Both the position numbers and the translations under genes were made by a program. Below the pieces are notes generated by a model. It was not told the DNA's origin. It did not search any database and saw only the letters and a program-made list of their open reading frames with translations. Below are positions 38,434 to 47,372 of a stretch of DNA of 64,000 nucleotides, piece by piece. Positions within the stretch are counted from its first letter, which is position 1. Every line of letters starts with the position of its first letter. The DNA is taken from NCBI RefSeq assembly GCF_026157065.1, contig NZ_JANLGQ010000002.1, forward strand, positions 62,001 through 126,000, read 5' to 3'. This stretch comes from Enterococcus sp. HY326. Lineage in GTDB: Bacteria > Bacillota > Bacilli > Lactobacillales > Enterococcaceae.

Positions 38434-39012
38434 TTAATTTGATTTCCTTTCCGTTGATGGATTAATCGTTTCAATATAAGTGAAGCCTTCTTCATGGTAG
38501 GCAAATTTTATATAGCCGCAATTTGCCAGCTGTAAGGGTTGCTGACTCAAAGGATAAAATTGTTGTAAAAAATAAAAAATAGCACCATTGTGGGAGACGA
38601 CTAAAGCATTTTCTTGAGTCTCCTTCATAATAGAAGTCAATTCTTTACGCATTCTTTGACGCACTTCCTCCGCTGATTCTCCGCCAAACTGTTCATAAAA
38701 ATGCTCATAATTTTCCGGTCCTACCGGTTGCAGGCGCGTACTTTCTCCTTCAAAGCTGCCAAAATTCATTTCTTTGAGATTTTTTCGGCGGCTATACGGC
38801 TGATCCGTGATTAATTCAAGTGTATCACAGGCCCGCTCCTGTGTTGAAGAAAAATAATGGTCAAAAGTGATATTATGCTGAGTTAAATAATGTTTTGCTT
38901 GCAAGGCTTGTGCTTTACCAGCTTCCGTTAACGGGGAATCACACCAGCCTTGGATTTTGTGCAGCTGATTAAATAAAGTTTCGCCATGGCGCATAAGGTA
39001 TAAATATTTCAT
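38434..39012 (-). CDS. Histidine phosphatase family protein (phosphoglycerate-mutase-like)
   Basis: A 192-residue phosphatase with the catalytic RHG motif at the N-terminus (YLMRHGETLFN), the partner arginine region SSTQERACDTLEL, the catalytic glutamate in EMNFGSFEGE, and the second histidine in ALVVSHNGAIF. All four active-site elements are present. The substrate is unknown; such enzymes commonly act on small phosphorylated metabolites. GGAGG lies 6 bases before the ATG at 39012; an ATG four codons earlier overlaps it. The MBL hydrolase gene begins at the base after its stop. Confidence 0.85.
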   Translation of the reverse strand: MKYLYLMRHGETLFNQLHKIQGWCDSPLTEAGKAQALQAKHYLTQHNITFDHYFSSTQERACDTLELITDQPYSRRKNLKEMNFGSFEGESTRLQPVGPENYEHFYEQFGGESAEEVRQRMRKELTSIMKETQENALVVSHNGAIFYFLQQFYPLSQQPLQLANCGYIKFAYHEEGFTYIETINPSTERKSN

Positions 39013-39230
39013 TGTGGCCTCCAAAGTTTTTCTTTAGTGTACAACTTAAAGGTCACTGGAAGTCAAGGGGGGATTTGTAAAATGATGTTTGCTGGAGAAA
39101 AGAGTGGTTTAATTATTTTTGAAATAGACAGGTGGGGGGAGAGAGAAGATAAGAAATTAATCTGGCGGATGAATGTGATAATGCAGAAATGATGCAGAAA
39201 TATTTTTCTGTCGTTGAAAACTCAGAAAAT

Positions 39231-39270
39231 AAAAACTCCGAAACCCTTGATGCTCAGGTTTCGGAGTTTT
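39231..39270 (-). terminator. Terminator of ssrA
   Basis: AAAACTCCGAAACC pairs with its complement around a loop of about 10 bases; T-rich sequence follows on the minus strand. It lies 27 bases past the tmRNA 3' end. Confidence 0.8.
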
Positions 39271-39296
39271 GCTCATTTCCACAGAATTAATAGAAA

Positions 39297-39661
39297 TGGA
39301 GACGGCGGGAGTCGAACCCGCGTCCAAACACATTGCCACTTCAACTTCTACGCTCATAGTCAATTCAATTGAGTTTCGCTTGGCCCGCTGCCGAATGACA
39401 GGCGACGAACTTCGCTAGTCTGATGAACTCTTCTAAATTTTACAGACGGAAAAATTTAGCGTATCCCACTTAGTTTTGAGACCCTTACCCGAGCACATGG
39501 GCGATGCCGGGAGGATCTACGCAAGCAGTTTTTAGGCTGCTAAAGCGTAAGAGTTGTTTTCGTTTTTAGCAGTTATATTTAACTGTAACGTTTTAACGTA
39601 GCCGTAACCTACGAAGCGCAATTCAAGCTCAAACTATGCCTGTCGAATCCGTAACGCCCCC
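39297..39661 (-). ncRNA. ssrA: Transfer-messenger RNA
   Basis: Rescues stalled ribosomes and tags the unfinished protein. The minus strand begins GGGGGCGTTACGGATTCGAC, the usual tmRNA 5' end, and ends with a T arm (GGTTCGACTCCCGCC) and GTCTCCA. GGGGGCG and CGTCTCC form the 7-bp acceptor stem, with A at 39297 as discriminator; CCA is not encoded. The resume codon is followed by AKNENNSYALAA and a stop (GCTAAAAACGAAAACAACTC onward, 39580 to 39545 region), the enterococcal tag. Length 365 bases is typical. This RNA is the best taxonomic marker in the window. Confidence 0.96.
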
Positions 39662-39696
39662 GAAAATTAAAGGGTGCACGGGATTTGTGCTCAAAC

Positions 39697-39724
39697 AGTA
39701 TAACACGTCTGCAAAAAAAAGCAA
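39697..39724 (-). promoter_or_regulatory. Promoter of ssrA
   Basis: On the minus strand, TTGCTT (39724-39719) and TATACT (39702-39697) are 16 bp apart. The mature 5' end is 36 bases further on, so the primary transcript would have a short leader removed by RNase P. Confidence 0.6.
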
Positions 39725-39792
39725 AGCTCGCAGTTCAAAAAGTAAGAAACTTGTTGTACTCAGAAATTAATTGAAATCTGCTGGGTGGAAAT

Positions 39793-40563
39793 TTAAATTA
39801 ATTCAAAATGTTTTAGCGCCGGCACAATGCCGCCTTCAGTATTTTTAGCCGTGATGTAGTCAGCTGCTTCCTTCACTTCTGGGCGAGCATTATCCATCGC
39901 AATTGCTGTATCACAAGCTTCTAGCAAAGCTAAATCATTTAAACCATCGCCAAAGCCGAAAGTTGGCACATCTGTTAAGTTCAAATTGTGTAATAAATTT
40001 TTTACACCAGTTCCTTTGTTGGTGCCTTTTTTTACCGTGTCAATTGAAAAAGGCGAGTTACGATAAAAAGTTAGCTCAGGAAATGCGGCAAGATATTGTT
40101 CATCATGGTCGCTACCAAGAACCAATAGCATATTCACTGTTTCATCTGGAAATTCGGAAACAATTTCTGGCATGTTGGCATGAATAAAACTGTAGGCTTT
40201 TTCCATCGAATCATTTGTGTCAAAGGCCCAAATTCGGCGGGCATTGTAAAAGCTGACCTCATGACCTAAATTTTTGGCAAATTGGTAAAAACGCTGATAG
40301 AGTTCTGGCGGGAAAATATCTTGATAGACCGTTTCGCCATTAACTCGAATAAATTGGCCGTTCATCACAATGCAGGAATCAATGCCAGCTGCCTGCATAA
40401 TTGTGTCTATTTCAACTTCTGTCCGGCCAGTAGCAATCACCGGCAGCACATGATTTTCTTTTAGTTGCTGCATGGCTTCGGTTATTTCTGGAGTAATTTG
40501 ACTGTTCTCATTTAATAAAGTGCCATCTAAATCAAAAAATGCCACCGCTTTTAGCTCGTTCAT
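39793..40563 (-). CDS. Cof-type HAD-superfamily hydrolase
   Basis: A phosphatase of 256 residues with the four HAD motifs: FFDLDGTLLN (nucleophile aspartate), VIATGRTE, K in IDTVKKGTNKG, and GFGDGLNDLALLE. The C2-type cap lies between motifs 2 and 3. Such enzymes dephosphorylate sugar phosphates, flavin precursors or pyridoxal phosphate; the substrate here is unknown. AAAGGAG is 6 bases before the ATG at 40563. Unlike the HAD gene at 21.5 kb, this one is intact. Confidence 0.88.
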   Translation of the reverse strand: MNELKAVAFFDLDGTLLNENSQITPEITEAMQQLKENHVLPVIATGRTEVEIDTIMQAAGIDSCIVMNGQFIRVNGETVYQDIFPPELYQRFYQFAKNLGHEVSFYNARRIWAFDTNDSMEKAYSFIHANMPEIVSEFPDETVNMLLVLGSDHDEQYLAAFPELTFYRNSPFSIDTVKKGTNKGTGVKNLLHNLNLTDVPTFGFGDGLNDLALLEACDTAIAMDNARPEVKEAADYITAKNTEGGIVPALKHFELI

Positions 40564-40780
40564 GGAAAACTCCTTTAGACAATTTTCTCTCATTTTAGCA
40601 GATTGTGAAGAAAAACGGAAACTTTCTTGAAAAAAGACCGTCAACATTGGTCTTTTAAGGATTTTCTTGTATACTAAAGCAGAGGATATTTCATTTTTAG
40701 ATAAAAAGTGGTTTGCTTAGTGCAGAATTTTTTTAAAATAGAAATTTTATATCATGAAATTGTAAAAGGAGCGAAAATGG

Positions 40781-41503
40781 ATGAATATTTTAATGATTGA
40801 AGACAATGAATCTGTCTCTGAGATGATGCAGATGTTCTTTTTGAACGAAGGCTGGGATGCAACCTTTAAATATGACGGCAAAGAGGGCCTAGATGCCTTT
40901 TTAGCTGAACCCGAAAAATGGGATATGGTCACCTTGGATTTAAATCTGCCAACGATGGATGGTATGGTTATTGGTCGAGAAATTCGCAAAGTTTCCTCCA
41001 CGGTGCCAATTATTATGTTGACGGCCCGCGACTCAGAAAGTGATCAAGTTATCGGTTTAGAAATGGGTGCGGATGATTACGTGACAAAACCCTTCAGCCC
41101 GTTGACCTTGATTGCTCGAATTAAAGCCTTGCATCGTCGTTCAGAAATTGCCGAAACAGCTGGACCGAGTGAAGGCGGCGGTGATAATAGTTTTGATGTG
41201 CAAACAGATCATTTCAAAATGAATACTAAAACCCGGGAAGCTTATCTCAATGGTAAGTTGATTGAAGGCTTGACGCCGAAGGAATTTGATTTGCTTCATA
41301 CTTTAGCCAACAAACCACGGCAAGTATTTTCCAGAGAACAGCTGCTGGAATTAGTCTGGGATTATCAATATTTTGGTGATGAGCGGACGGTTGATGCCCA
41401 TATCAAAAAATTGCGGCAAAAAATTGAAAAGGTCGGTCCACAAGTTATTCAGACCGTCTGGGGAGTCGGCTATAAATTCGACGACTCCGGTGCTGAACAA
41501 TGA
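40781..41503 (+). CDS. OmpR/PhoB-family response regulator (YclJ-like)
   Basis: Receiver domain in residues 1-118, with D53 as phosphorylation site (TLDLNLP) and the acidic pair in IEDNE, K in VTKPFS; winged-helix DNA-binding domain from about 140 (TPKEFDLLHTLANKPRQVFSREQLLELVWDYQ to TVWGVGYKF). The sequence is closest, from memory, to Bacillus YclJ. A linker with SEGGGDNS separates the domains. It overlaps the kinase gene by ATGA, so they form a two-component pair. The stimulus and targets are not known; the pseudo-ABC pair beyond the kinase is on the other strand and is not obviously controlled. Confidence 0.92.
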   Translation: MNILMIEDNESVSEMMQMFFLNEGWDATFKYDGKEGLDAFLAEPEKWDMVTLDLNLPTMDGMVIGREIRKVSSTVPIIMLTARDSESDQVIGLEMGADDYVTKPFSPLTLIARIKALHRRSEIAETAGPSEGGGDNSFDVQTDHFKMNTKTREAYLNGKLIEGLTPKEFDLLHTLANKPRQVFSREQLLELVWDYQYFGDERTVDAHIKKLRQKIEKVGPQVIQTVWGVGYKFDDSGAEQ

Positions 41504-42996
41504 GATACCTCTATCAACAACTTTTAGCCTTTTGGTCAGTCATCATTATCGTGATGCTGATCATTGGCTTTTCTTTCACCCAACTGACCAGAAACACCAT
41601 GGAGCAGAATAATTATCAGCAGCTGTTTAGTTATTCGAGTTCTGCATTTAATTTGGCAAAAAATAATTCACAATTGCAGTTTAATCAGGTTTTAGATTCG
41701 GCATCCAACTTATTTAGTCCACAAGGTGTTACTTTTGCTATCTTTGGAACGGACGGCAGTTTAAGTTATGTCTCAGCAACTGAAAATGCGGAATCTTCTG
41801 TTGAAGAAAGCTCAGTCTTGATTACTAGCAGTGAATGGGCGCAACTCAGTGATGATAATAATACACAAATGATTACGAAAACCCTGAGCACAGATCTTTA
41901 CGGCAAAACAGAAACAACTTCATACGTGTTCAGATCAATGTATAATGGTTCTACTGGCGAGTTTTTAGGCGTTTTAGTCACTAGCCAACCTGCCCGTAAT
42001 CTGCAACAAAGTATCCAAGCGATTAATTCAAACTTAATCAAAGGTTTTATCGTGTCCTTATTTATCGCCCTAATCATGAGTTATTATTTTGCCCGTTTCC
42101 AAGTCAAAAAAATCAATCGTTTGAAGCAGGCTACCAAGCAAATTTCTGAAGGGAATTTTGATGTGGAAATTCCCAATCACAACAAAGATGAGTTTGATGA
42201 ATTAGCGCAAGATTTCAATAAAATGGCGGGCTCGTTAAAAGAATCAAATGAAGAAATCGAACGTCAGGAGGAACGCCGCAAGCAGTTTATGGCGGATGCT
42301 TCCCATGAAATGCGGACGCCATTGACGACGATTAAAGGCTTGTTAGAGGGCTTAGAATACAATGCGATTCCTGAGAATCAAAAGGAAAATGCGATTCATT
42401 TGATGCAGACGGAAACGGAGCGTTTGATTCGCTTAGTTACGGAAAATCTCGATTACGAAAAAATTCGGACCAATCAGTTGAGCATTGTGATCAAGAAGTT
42501 TGACGCCACGGAAACAATGGCGAAAATTTTAAATCAGCTGGAAAGTAAAGCCCAAGCCTCCAATGATAAATTGGAATTGCTGACCACAGACGCAGTCGAT
42601 GTCTTTGCAGATTATGACCGGTTTACTCAGATTATGGTTAATATTTTACAAAATGCTATTCAGTTTACCAATGACGGCACCATTTCAGTTGCTGTTGACA
42701 AAGGCTACCTGGAAACCATCGTATCAATTACGGACACGGGTATCGGCATGGACGAAGCCCAACGGAAAAATATTTGGGAGAGGTACTACAAGGCAGATCC
42801 TTCGAGAACCAGCACGAAATATGGTGAGTCTGGTTTAGGTTTATCGATTGTGCAACAGTTAGTCAAATTGCACAAAGGTTCGATTGAGGTGGAGAGTGAA
42901 GCCGGTAAGGGGACAACCTTTAGAATTTCCTTCCCTGATATTGAATTGGCTGATGGGGAAGAAAAGCCGCAGCTGCCTGAAGAAAGCAGTAAATAA
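41500..42996 (+). CDS. Sensor histidine kinase (YclK-like)
   Basis: A membrane kinase of 498 residues. One N-terminal helix, an extracellular sensor of about 145 residues (roughly 30-175), a second helix (LIKGFIVSLFIALIMSYYF), a HAMP domain (about 200-255), the dimerisation domain with the phosphorylated H269 in ASHEMRTPLT, and the ATPase domain with NILQNAIQFT (N box), DTGIGMD (G1), and GESGLGLSI (G2). All catalytic boxes are intact. It is coupled by ATGA to the response regulator and followed by a terminator. Confidence 0.92.
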   Translation: MRYLYQQLLAFWSVIIIVMLIIGFSFTQLTRNTMEQNNYQQLFSYSSSAFNLAKNNSQLQFNQVLDSASNLFSPQGVTFAIFGTDGSLSYVSATENAESSVEESSVLITSSEWAQLSDDNNTQMITKTLSTDLYGKTETTSYVFRSMYNGSTGEFLGVLVTSQPARNLQQSIQAINSNLIKGFIVSLFIALIMSYYFARFQVKKINRLKQATKQISEGNFDVEIPNHNKDEFDELAQDFNKMAGSLKESNEEIERQEERRKQFMADASHEMRTPLTTIKGLLEGLEYNAIPENQKENAIHLMQTETERLIRLVTENLDYEKIRTNQLSIVIKKFDATETMAKILNQLESKAQASNDKLELLTTDAVDVFADYDRFTQIMVNILQNAIQFTNDGTISVAVDKGYLETIVSITDTGIGMDEAQRKNIWERYYKADPSRTSTKYGESGLGLSIVQQLVKLHKGSIEVESEAGKGTTFRISFPDIELADGEEKPQLPEESSK

Positions 42997-43005
42997 GAAT
43001 AAAGA

Positions 43006-43058
43006 ACCGCCGCTAACTATAGCCAAAATGGGCTGGTAGTTAGTGGCGGTATTTTATT
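43006..43058 (+). terminator. Terminator after the two-component system
   Basis: ACCGCCGCTAACTA (43006-43019) pairs with TAGTTAGTGGCGGT (43037-43050), one G-T pair, followed by ATTTTATT. Confidence 0.8.
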
Positions 43059-43123
43059 GTGCCGTCAAGTTTTTCAGAACCGCCTAATTGATGAAGTTCT
43101 TTAGTTAAGAGGAATAGTCAACA

Positions 43124-43186
43124 CAAAAAAACACTGCAAGCTCGACTTTTACTTTGCAGTAAAATCAAACTCACAGTGTGGGATGA
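43124..43186 (-). terminator. Terminator of the pseudo-ABC operon
   Basis: On the minus strand an outer ACACTG/CAGTGT stem encloses an inner stem of about 9 bp (GATTTTACT with AGTAAAAGTC), followed by TTTTTTTGTG. Confidence 0.65.
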
Positions 43187-43194
43187 AACTTATT

Positions 43195-43719
43195 TTAAAA
43201 TGTAGCGTCCACATAATTGCTGTTGGCAATGGCGATATTATTTGTATAGCAGTAAATTTCCAAATGTTCATTGTAGGCCACTTGGTGCAACAGCATCAGC
43301 AGGTGCTGAATTTCCTTGGTATCTAGCTGATCAAAAAAATCGTTTAGATAGATAATTTTTTTATTTTGAATTAGGGCCAACAACAGCTGTAGCTTAATTG
43401 CGTTTAGCAAAGTAACTTCTGAAAACTTCTTTTGAAAATTAGCAGTGGGAATCGCTAATTCAGCTGCTAAAGCCTGCAATTCGGTTTCGTTGATGCTATT
43501 TTTTTTACTGCCAAGATAAAGGGTATCATTGACGGTAAGGTAGGGGATACCAAGTATCTGTCCCTCTTGATTGCTGCTGATAATCGCTAAATTTTTATCT
43601 GGCTTGACCAGTTGTTGCGCCAGCTTTTGGTTTAATTGCTGGCCGATATTTTCAGAGGAATCTAGATGAATGAAGAGTCCTGATTTTTGGTTGTCTAATG
43701 CTCCGGGTGTTGCAATCAT
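43195..43719 (-). CDS. Degenerate ABC-type ATPase without P-loop (pseudo-ATPase)
   Basis: The 174-residue protein follows the plan of the C-terminal half of an ABC ATPase. FSEVTLLNAIKLQLLLALIQNKKIIYLNDFFDQLD lines up with the signature-to-D-loop region (LSGGQ...LLLDEPTSALD), but the signature has become FSEVT, and the Walker B end reads LND, not LDE. No Walker A is present, and the protein is about 50 residues shorter than normal. The frame is clean and has a good site (GAGGTGAGGAT), so it looks like a maintained, non-hydrolysing relative rather than debris. It starts 4 bp after the FtsX-like permease gene. A partner role without ATP hydrolysis, or decay, are both possible. Confidence 0.6.
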   Translation of the reverse strand: MIATPGALDNQKSGLFIHLDSSENIGQQLNQKLAQQLVKPDKNLAIISSNQEGQILGIPYLTVNDTLYLGSKKNSINETELQALAAELAIPTANFQKKFSEVTLLNAIKLQLLLALIQNKKIIYLNDFFDQLDTKEIQHLLMLLHQVAYNEHLEIYCYTNNIAIANSNYVDATF

Positions 43720-43723
43720 ATCC

Positions 43724-44452
43724 TCACCTCAATTTTTTGGTTAAAAAGCGTAATCCGATGAACTGCCAAAGCCCGAGCATCAGGCTCAAAAGGACGAGCA
43801 CTAAGCCTAAACTTTTAGCAAAGTTTTGTAAAATCATCAGTAGGTTAAAGCCTTCTTCAAAATTTATATAAAACAGCGAGCTGCTTAAATCAGAGAAGGT
43901 CACAGAAAAAGTATCGTTGGTGGCGACTGCTAACGATTGATTCGCTAGATTTTCACTTGTCAAATGCTGCAATACGCCAAAATTTATTTGTTGCAAAAGC
44001 GTTTCATAATAGCTATCAAAAACTGATAATAAAGTCACAATAATCAAACAAACAAATAAAAGGGGAATCAGCAATTCTAAAAGGGAAATGCCCCAAATTT
44101 GCCAAAAGTTAAAACCAAGAAGCTTCCAATTAAGTAATTCAGCTAATTTATTTTTTAAAAAGAAAAATAAAATCGCAAACATCAGAACAACAAAAATCGC
44201 AATCGTTACGAGAATGGCAATTTCATAAACCTCCTCAACCGATGCTAATCGATTTGCTGAAAAAGGTGTGCTGGTGTCTGAGCTGAAGTAACTGATTTTT
44301 TGCAAGATTTGCATATAGAGCAATTGTGCACTGGAACGTAAATTGAATAACAAACTGATAATAAAAATAAAAAGCCCTAAAACAATACCGGTTAAAATCG
44401 ATTGCTTTTTGTAATACTGGGCCCCCGACAGCGCATAGCGCAACTCTTGCAT
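43724..44452 (-). CDS. ABC transporter permease, FtsX-like, four helices
   Basis: A 242-residue membrane protein. One N-terminal helix (ILTGIVLGLFIFIISLLF), an extracellular loop, two helices joined by KNKLAELLNWKLLGFNFWQIWGISLLELLIPLLF (the coupling-helix-like stretch of FtsX proteins), a second loop of about 75 residues, and a final helix. Both loops are smaller than in MacB-type permeases. It is cotranscribed with the degenerate ATPase 4 bp downstream. The substrate is unknown. Confidence 0.65.
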   Translation of the reverse strand: MQELRYALSGAQYYKKQSILTGIVLGLFIFIISLLFNLRSSAQLLYMQILQKISYFSSDTSTPFSANRLASVEEVYEIAILVTIAIFVVLMFAILFFFLKNKLAELLNWKLLGFNFWQIWGISLLELLIPLLFVCLIIVTLLSVFDSYYETLLQQINFGVLQHLTSENLANQSLAVATNDTFSVTFSDLSSSLFYINFEEGFNLLMILQNFAKSLGLVLVLLSLMLGLWQFIGLRFLTKKLR

Positions 44453-44586
44453 TTTTAGTCACCTCTTTATCAACTAATTATAAAAGTAAACTGTGAATAA
44501 TTTATGAAAACTGTAAGGATTTGTTTGGAAATTCCCAAGTTTTTAAGCTATGATTATGGCAGCTATGTTAAATGAGGAGGAAAACT

Positions 44587-45741
44587 GTGAAGACTTGTGG
44601 TGTGATTGTTGAATACAATCCCTTTCATAACGGGCATCGTTATCATCTGCAAAAGGCTCGCCAGGAAAGTCAAGCGGATCTTGTGATTGCTGTGATGAGT
44701 GGCAATTTTTTGCAAAGAGGCGAGCCGGCGATTGTCGATAAATGGCAACGGGCCAACGCTGCTTTATTAAATGGCGCCGATTTAGTCTTGGAATTACCTG
44801 TTCAATGGTCAGTCCAATCTGCGGATTATTTTGCAAAAGGGGCTGTCAAAATACTGCAGGAAATAAATTGTCAGGCCCTTTGTTTTGGGACAGACAGTCA
44901 AAACCATTTTGATTATCAAAAATTTGGTGAGTTTGTTAGCCAGCAGCAGCCTCTAATTGACGAAACATTTCAAAGCTTAGCAGATAGTGATTTAAATTAT
45001 CCGCAAAAAATGACCGCCGTCTTTCGCAAAATTTACCCTGAGAATCAATTGGATTTTGCTACACCGAATCATATTTTGGGCCTGAGCTATGCCAAAGAAA
45101 ACGCCAAGTATCCTCAGCCAATGAAACTGTTGCCGATTCAGCGGGAGCAGGCCGGCTATCATGACCAAAAAGCCGGTAACGGTGATATTGCCAGCGCGAC
45201 AGCGATTCGCAATTTGCTGAAGGAAAACGCAGCCGTTGATGATTTTATGCCGCAAGAAATGGCGGCAACATTAAAGGACTCACCGCTGATTGACTGGGAA
45301 AAACTGTGGCCTTATTTAAAATATCAAATTCTGACTAGCAGCTTAGAGGATTTAGCAAAGATTTATCAGATGAATGAAGGGTTGGAATATTTATTTAAAG
45401 AAGCTGTTGTGACAGCTAAGGATTTTGGAACTTTTATTGAAGCTTTAAAAAGCAAACGCTATACGTGGGTTAGATTGCAACGGCTCTGTCTTTATGTTTT
45501 AGGAAAAGTGACCGAAGAGGAAGTCATACAAGCACAAGCAAATTCGCAATTGCGAATTTTAGGCTTTACAGAAAGTGGTCAACATTTTATCAGCGAAAAT
45601 CGCCACTTGCCATGGCTGAGCCGCTTCAGTAAAGAAAGTGGCTCAGCGTGGAACTTGACGGTTAAACTGGATCGGGTGTATCAACTAGCAGATGCTAAAA
45701 TCCCCGAGGAAAATTTTGGACGACCACCGATTAGAGTTTAA
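44587..45741 (+). CDS. tmcAL: tRNA(Met) cytidine acetate ligase
   Basis: Forms N4-acetylcytidine at the wobble base of elongator tRNA-Met using acetate and ATP (formerly YlbM). The 384-residue protein begins with the nucleotidyltransferase motif GVIVEYNPFHNGHRYHL (HxGH) and has VAVMSGNFLQRGEPA-type sequence (VIAVMSGNFLQRGEPAIVDKW) and SATAIRNLL, all typical. I take GTG 44587, 7 bases after AGGAGG; an ATG at 44572 overlaps the site. It is divergent from the ABC pair. yebC follows after about 100 bp. Confidence 0.9.
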   Translation: MKTCGVIVEYNPFHNGHRYHLQKARQESQADLVIAVMSGNFLQRGEPAIVDKWQRANAALLNGADLVLELPVQWSVQSADYFAKGAVKILQEINCQALCFGTDSQNHFDYQKFGEFVSQQQPLIDETFQSLADSDLNYPQKMTAVFRKIYPENQLDFATPNHILGLSYAKENAKYPQPMKLLPIQREQAGYHDQKAGNGDIASATAIRNLLKENAAVDDFMPQEMAATLKDSPLIDWEKLWPYLKYQILTSSLEDLAKIYQMNEGLEYLFKEAVVTAKDFGTFIEALKSKRYTWVRLQRLCLYVLGKVTEEEVIQAQANSQLRILGFTESGQHFISENRHLPWLSRFSKESGSAWNLTVKLDRVYQLADAKIPEENFGRPPIRV

Positions 45742-45848
45742 AATCGCGAATCAAAGAAAATACTTCACAGAAAAGCCGTGGGCGAGTATAATATTAAAGG
45801 ATGAATTTCTTTTTAAAGAAATAAACTGCAGAAAGCGAAGTGAGACAA

Positions 45849-46571
45849 ATGGGTCGTAAATGGGCGAATATCGTGGCGAAAAAAACCGCCAAGGACGCAA
45901 ACAACAGTAAAGTATATGCAAAATTCGGAATCGAAATTTATGCAGCAGCAAAATCAGGTGATCCTGATCCCCATGCCAATCAAAAATTGCGTTTCGTTAT
46001 TGAACGGGCAAAAACTTATAACGTACCAAAACATATTATTGACCGGGCGATTGAAAAAGCAAAAGGCTCTGGCGATGAACAATTCCAAGAGTTGCGCTAT
46101 GAAGGCTTTGGACCAAATGGCTCAATGGTGATTGTGGATACATTGACAAATAATGTCAATCGGACAGCCGCTGACGTGCGGGCCGCCTTTGGTAAAAATG
46201 GCGGAAACATGGGTGTCTCTGGTGCTGTTGCCTATATGTTTGATAACACTGCTTTGTTTGGTTTTAAAGGCGATGATGCCGATGATATTTTAGAATATTT
46301 GATGGAAAAAGATATCGATGTCAAAGATGTCGTTGAAGAAGATGGCCAAATCATCGTTCACGGTGAACCAAATGATTTCCACGTTATTCAAGAAGCTTTG
46401 AAGGAAAAAGGCATTGAAGATTTTTCAATTGCAGAAATGCAAATGATTCCGCAAAACGAAGTGACGTTAACTGGTGAGGACTTAGAAAAATTTGAAAAAA
46501 TGATTGACGTCTTAGAAGATTTAGATGACGTTCAAAACGTTTACCATAACGTAGCGGACGCTGAAGAATAG
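45849..46571 (+). CDS. yebC: YebC/PmpR family DNA-binding/translation factor
   Basis: A 240-residue protein of the TACO1/YebC family, starting [21 protein letters not shown], with [16 protein letters not shown] and the [26 protein letters not shown] core. Family members act as regulators and, in the YebC2/TACO1 line, relieve ribosome stalling at proline stretches. The start with MGRKW is chosen over a GTG three codons earlier because all family members begin so. A very long palindrome starts at its stop codon and fills the space to the next, convergent gene. Confidence 0.92.
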   Translation: MGRKWANIVAKKTAKDANNSKVYAKFGIEIYAAAKSGDPDPHANQKLRFVIERAKTYNVPKHIIDRAIEKAKGSGDEQFQELRYEGFGPNGSMVIVDTLTNNVNRTAADVRAAFGKNGGNMGVSGAVAYMFDNTALFGFKGDDADDILEYLMEKDIDVKDVVEEDGQIIVHGEPNDFHVIQEALKEKGIEDFSIAEMQMIPQNEVTLTGEDLEKFEKMIDVLEDLDDVQNVYHNVADAEE

Positions 46572-46699
46572 AAAAAGAGACTGCGCATTAGTTTCTAACA
46601 GATGAAATTCCGAATTATCTTGTAATTGGTGGTGTTTGCCAAATATAAGATAATTCGGAAAAATCAGTTCTGTTTTAACTAATGTCACAGTCTTTTTTT
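46571..46699. repeat. Long palindromic repeat acting as bidirectional terminator (copy 1)
   Basis: About 128 bases form one nearly continuous hairpin: AAAGAGACTG with CAGTCTTTTT at the ends, CATTAGTT (46586-46593) with AACTAATG (46677-46684), AACAGA with TCTGTT, and TTCCGAATTATCTT (46608-46621) with its exact complement (46647-46660). It fills the gap between the convergent yebC and lipoprotein genes. The arm CATTAGT-AACAGATGAAAT-CCGAA-TATCT recurs in the palindrome at 55.0 kb. Confidence 0.85.
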
Positions 46700-47372
46700 A
46701 TAGATGCCAGTAAGCTTGTGTTGTGCCATCAGGGGCGGTAAAGACAATGGTCGACGCATCGCCAACTGGATGCATTAAGGCAAATTTGCCGCTAACCATT
46801 GCGCCGTTACTTAAAATAGAAGTTTGCAGAGCCTGTTCTGCCATGTTAGGACTTAAGGTTTGTTCAATCAGCTGTCCTTCAGCATTTTCAATGCTAAACG
46901 TATTTTCAAGGGTTACTTGTGCAGTAGCGTCTTCTGCATTCATCATGATGGTCACTTCAAACAAGAGCCATTCTTGCCCTTCAGGCACATTTGGATTAGA
47001 AGGGTCCAAATCATGCATTTGGTAGTAGGCTTCTTCACCGGTGGCAATATTGGTCAAGTTGATTGAAAGCATGGCGGACTGAAGCGCATCGTTTTGGTCA
47101 GTAAAATTAAATTGAAAATTCAACGGCTGACCTAATGGCGCTGGATTTTCTTTTGCTCCTAATTCAATCGCAGGTGTCGAGCCTTCAGAATCAGCTGTGG
47201 AGGTTTCCGTTGCTGATGTGCTCAAATTGTTTAAACTACTTGAATCAGTTGTCGTAGTACTGCTGACGGTTTCACTGCTGGAGGATGAATCGGTTTGCGT
47301 GTCATCAGTTGAGCAAGCAGTCAAAAGTAAAGCTGTAGTTAGAACTAAAGGGATTCCCAATATTTTTTTCAC
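46698..47372 (-). CDS. Surface lipoprotein with Ser/Thr-rich linker and Ig-like domain
   Basis: A 224-residue lipoprotein. Signal peptide MKKILGIPLVLTTALLLTAC ends in a lipobox (LTAC, cysteine 20). Residues about 21-65 are a Ser/Thr/Asp-rich linker, suited to span the wall. The remaining 155 residues are predicted to be a beta-sandwich (LGQPLNFQFNF, AMLSINLTNI, WLLFEVTIMMN, FALMHPVGDASTIVF), similar in style to DUF4352/DUF5067 Ig-like lipoproteins. The function is unknown. The start is GTG 47372 after GGAGG. Confidence 0.8.
   Translation of the reverse strand: MKKILGIPLVLTTALLLTACSTDDTQTDSSSSSETVSSTTTTDSSSLNNLSTSATETSTADSEGSTPAIELGAKENPAPLGQPLNFQFNFTDQNDALQSAMLSINLTNIATGEEAYYQMHDLDPSNPNVPEGQEWLLFEVTIMMNAEDATAQVTLENTFSIENAEGQLIEQTLSPNMAEQALQTSILSNGAMVSGKFALMHPVGDASTIVFTAPDGTTQAYWHL

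Noticed and set aside
39082-39192. A 36-codon frame on the plus strand with GGGGGGA upstream
   Set aside because: It lies between the histidine phosphatase promoter and the ssrA terminator, has no recognisable sequence character, and the G-rich run alone is weak evidence for translation.
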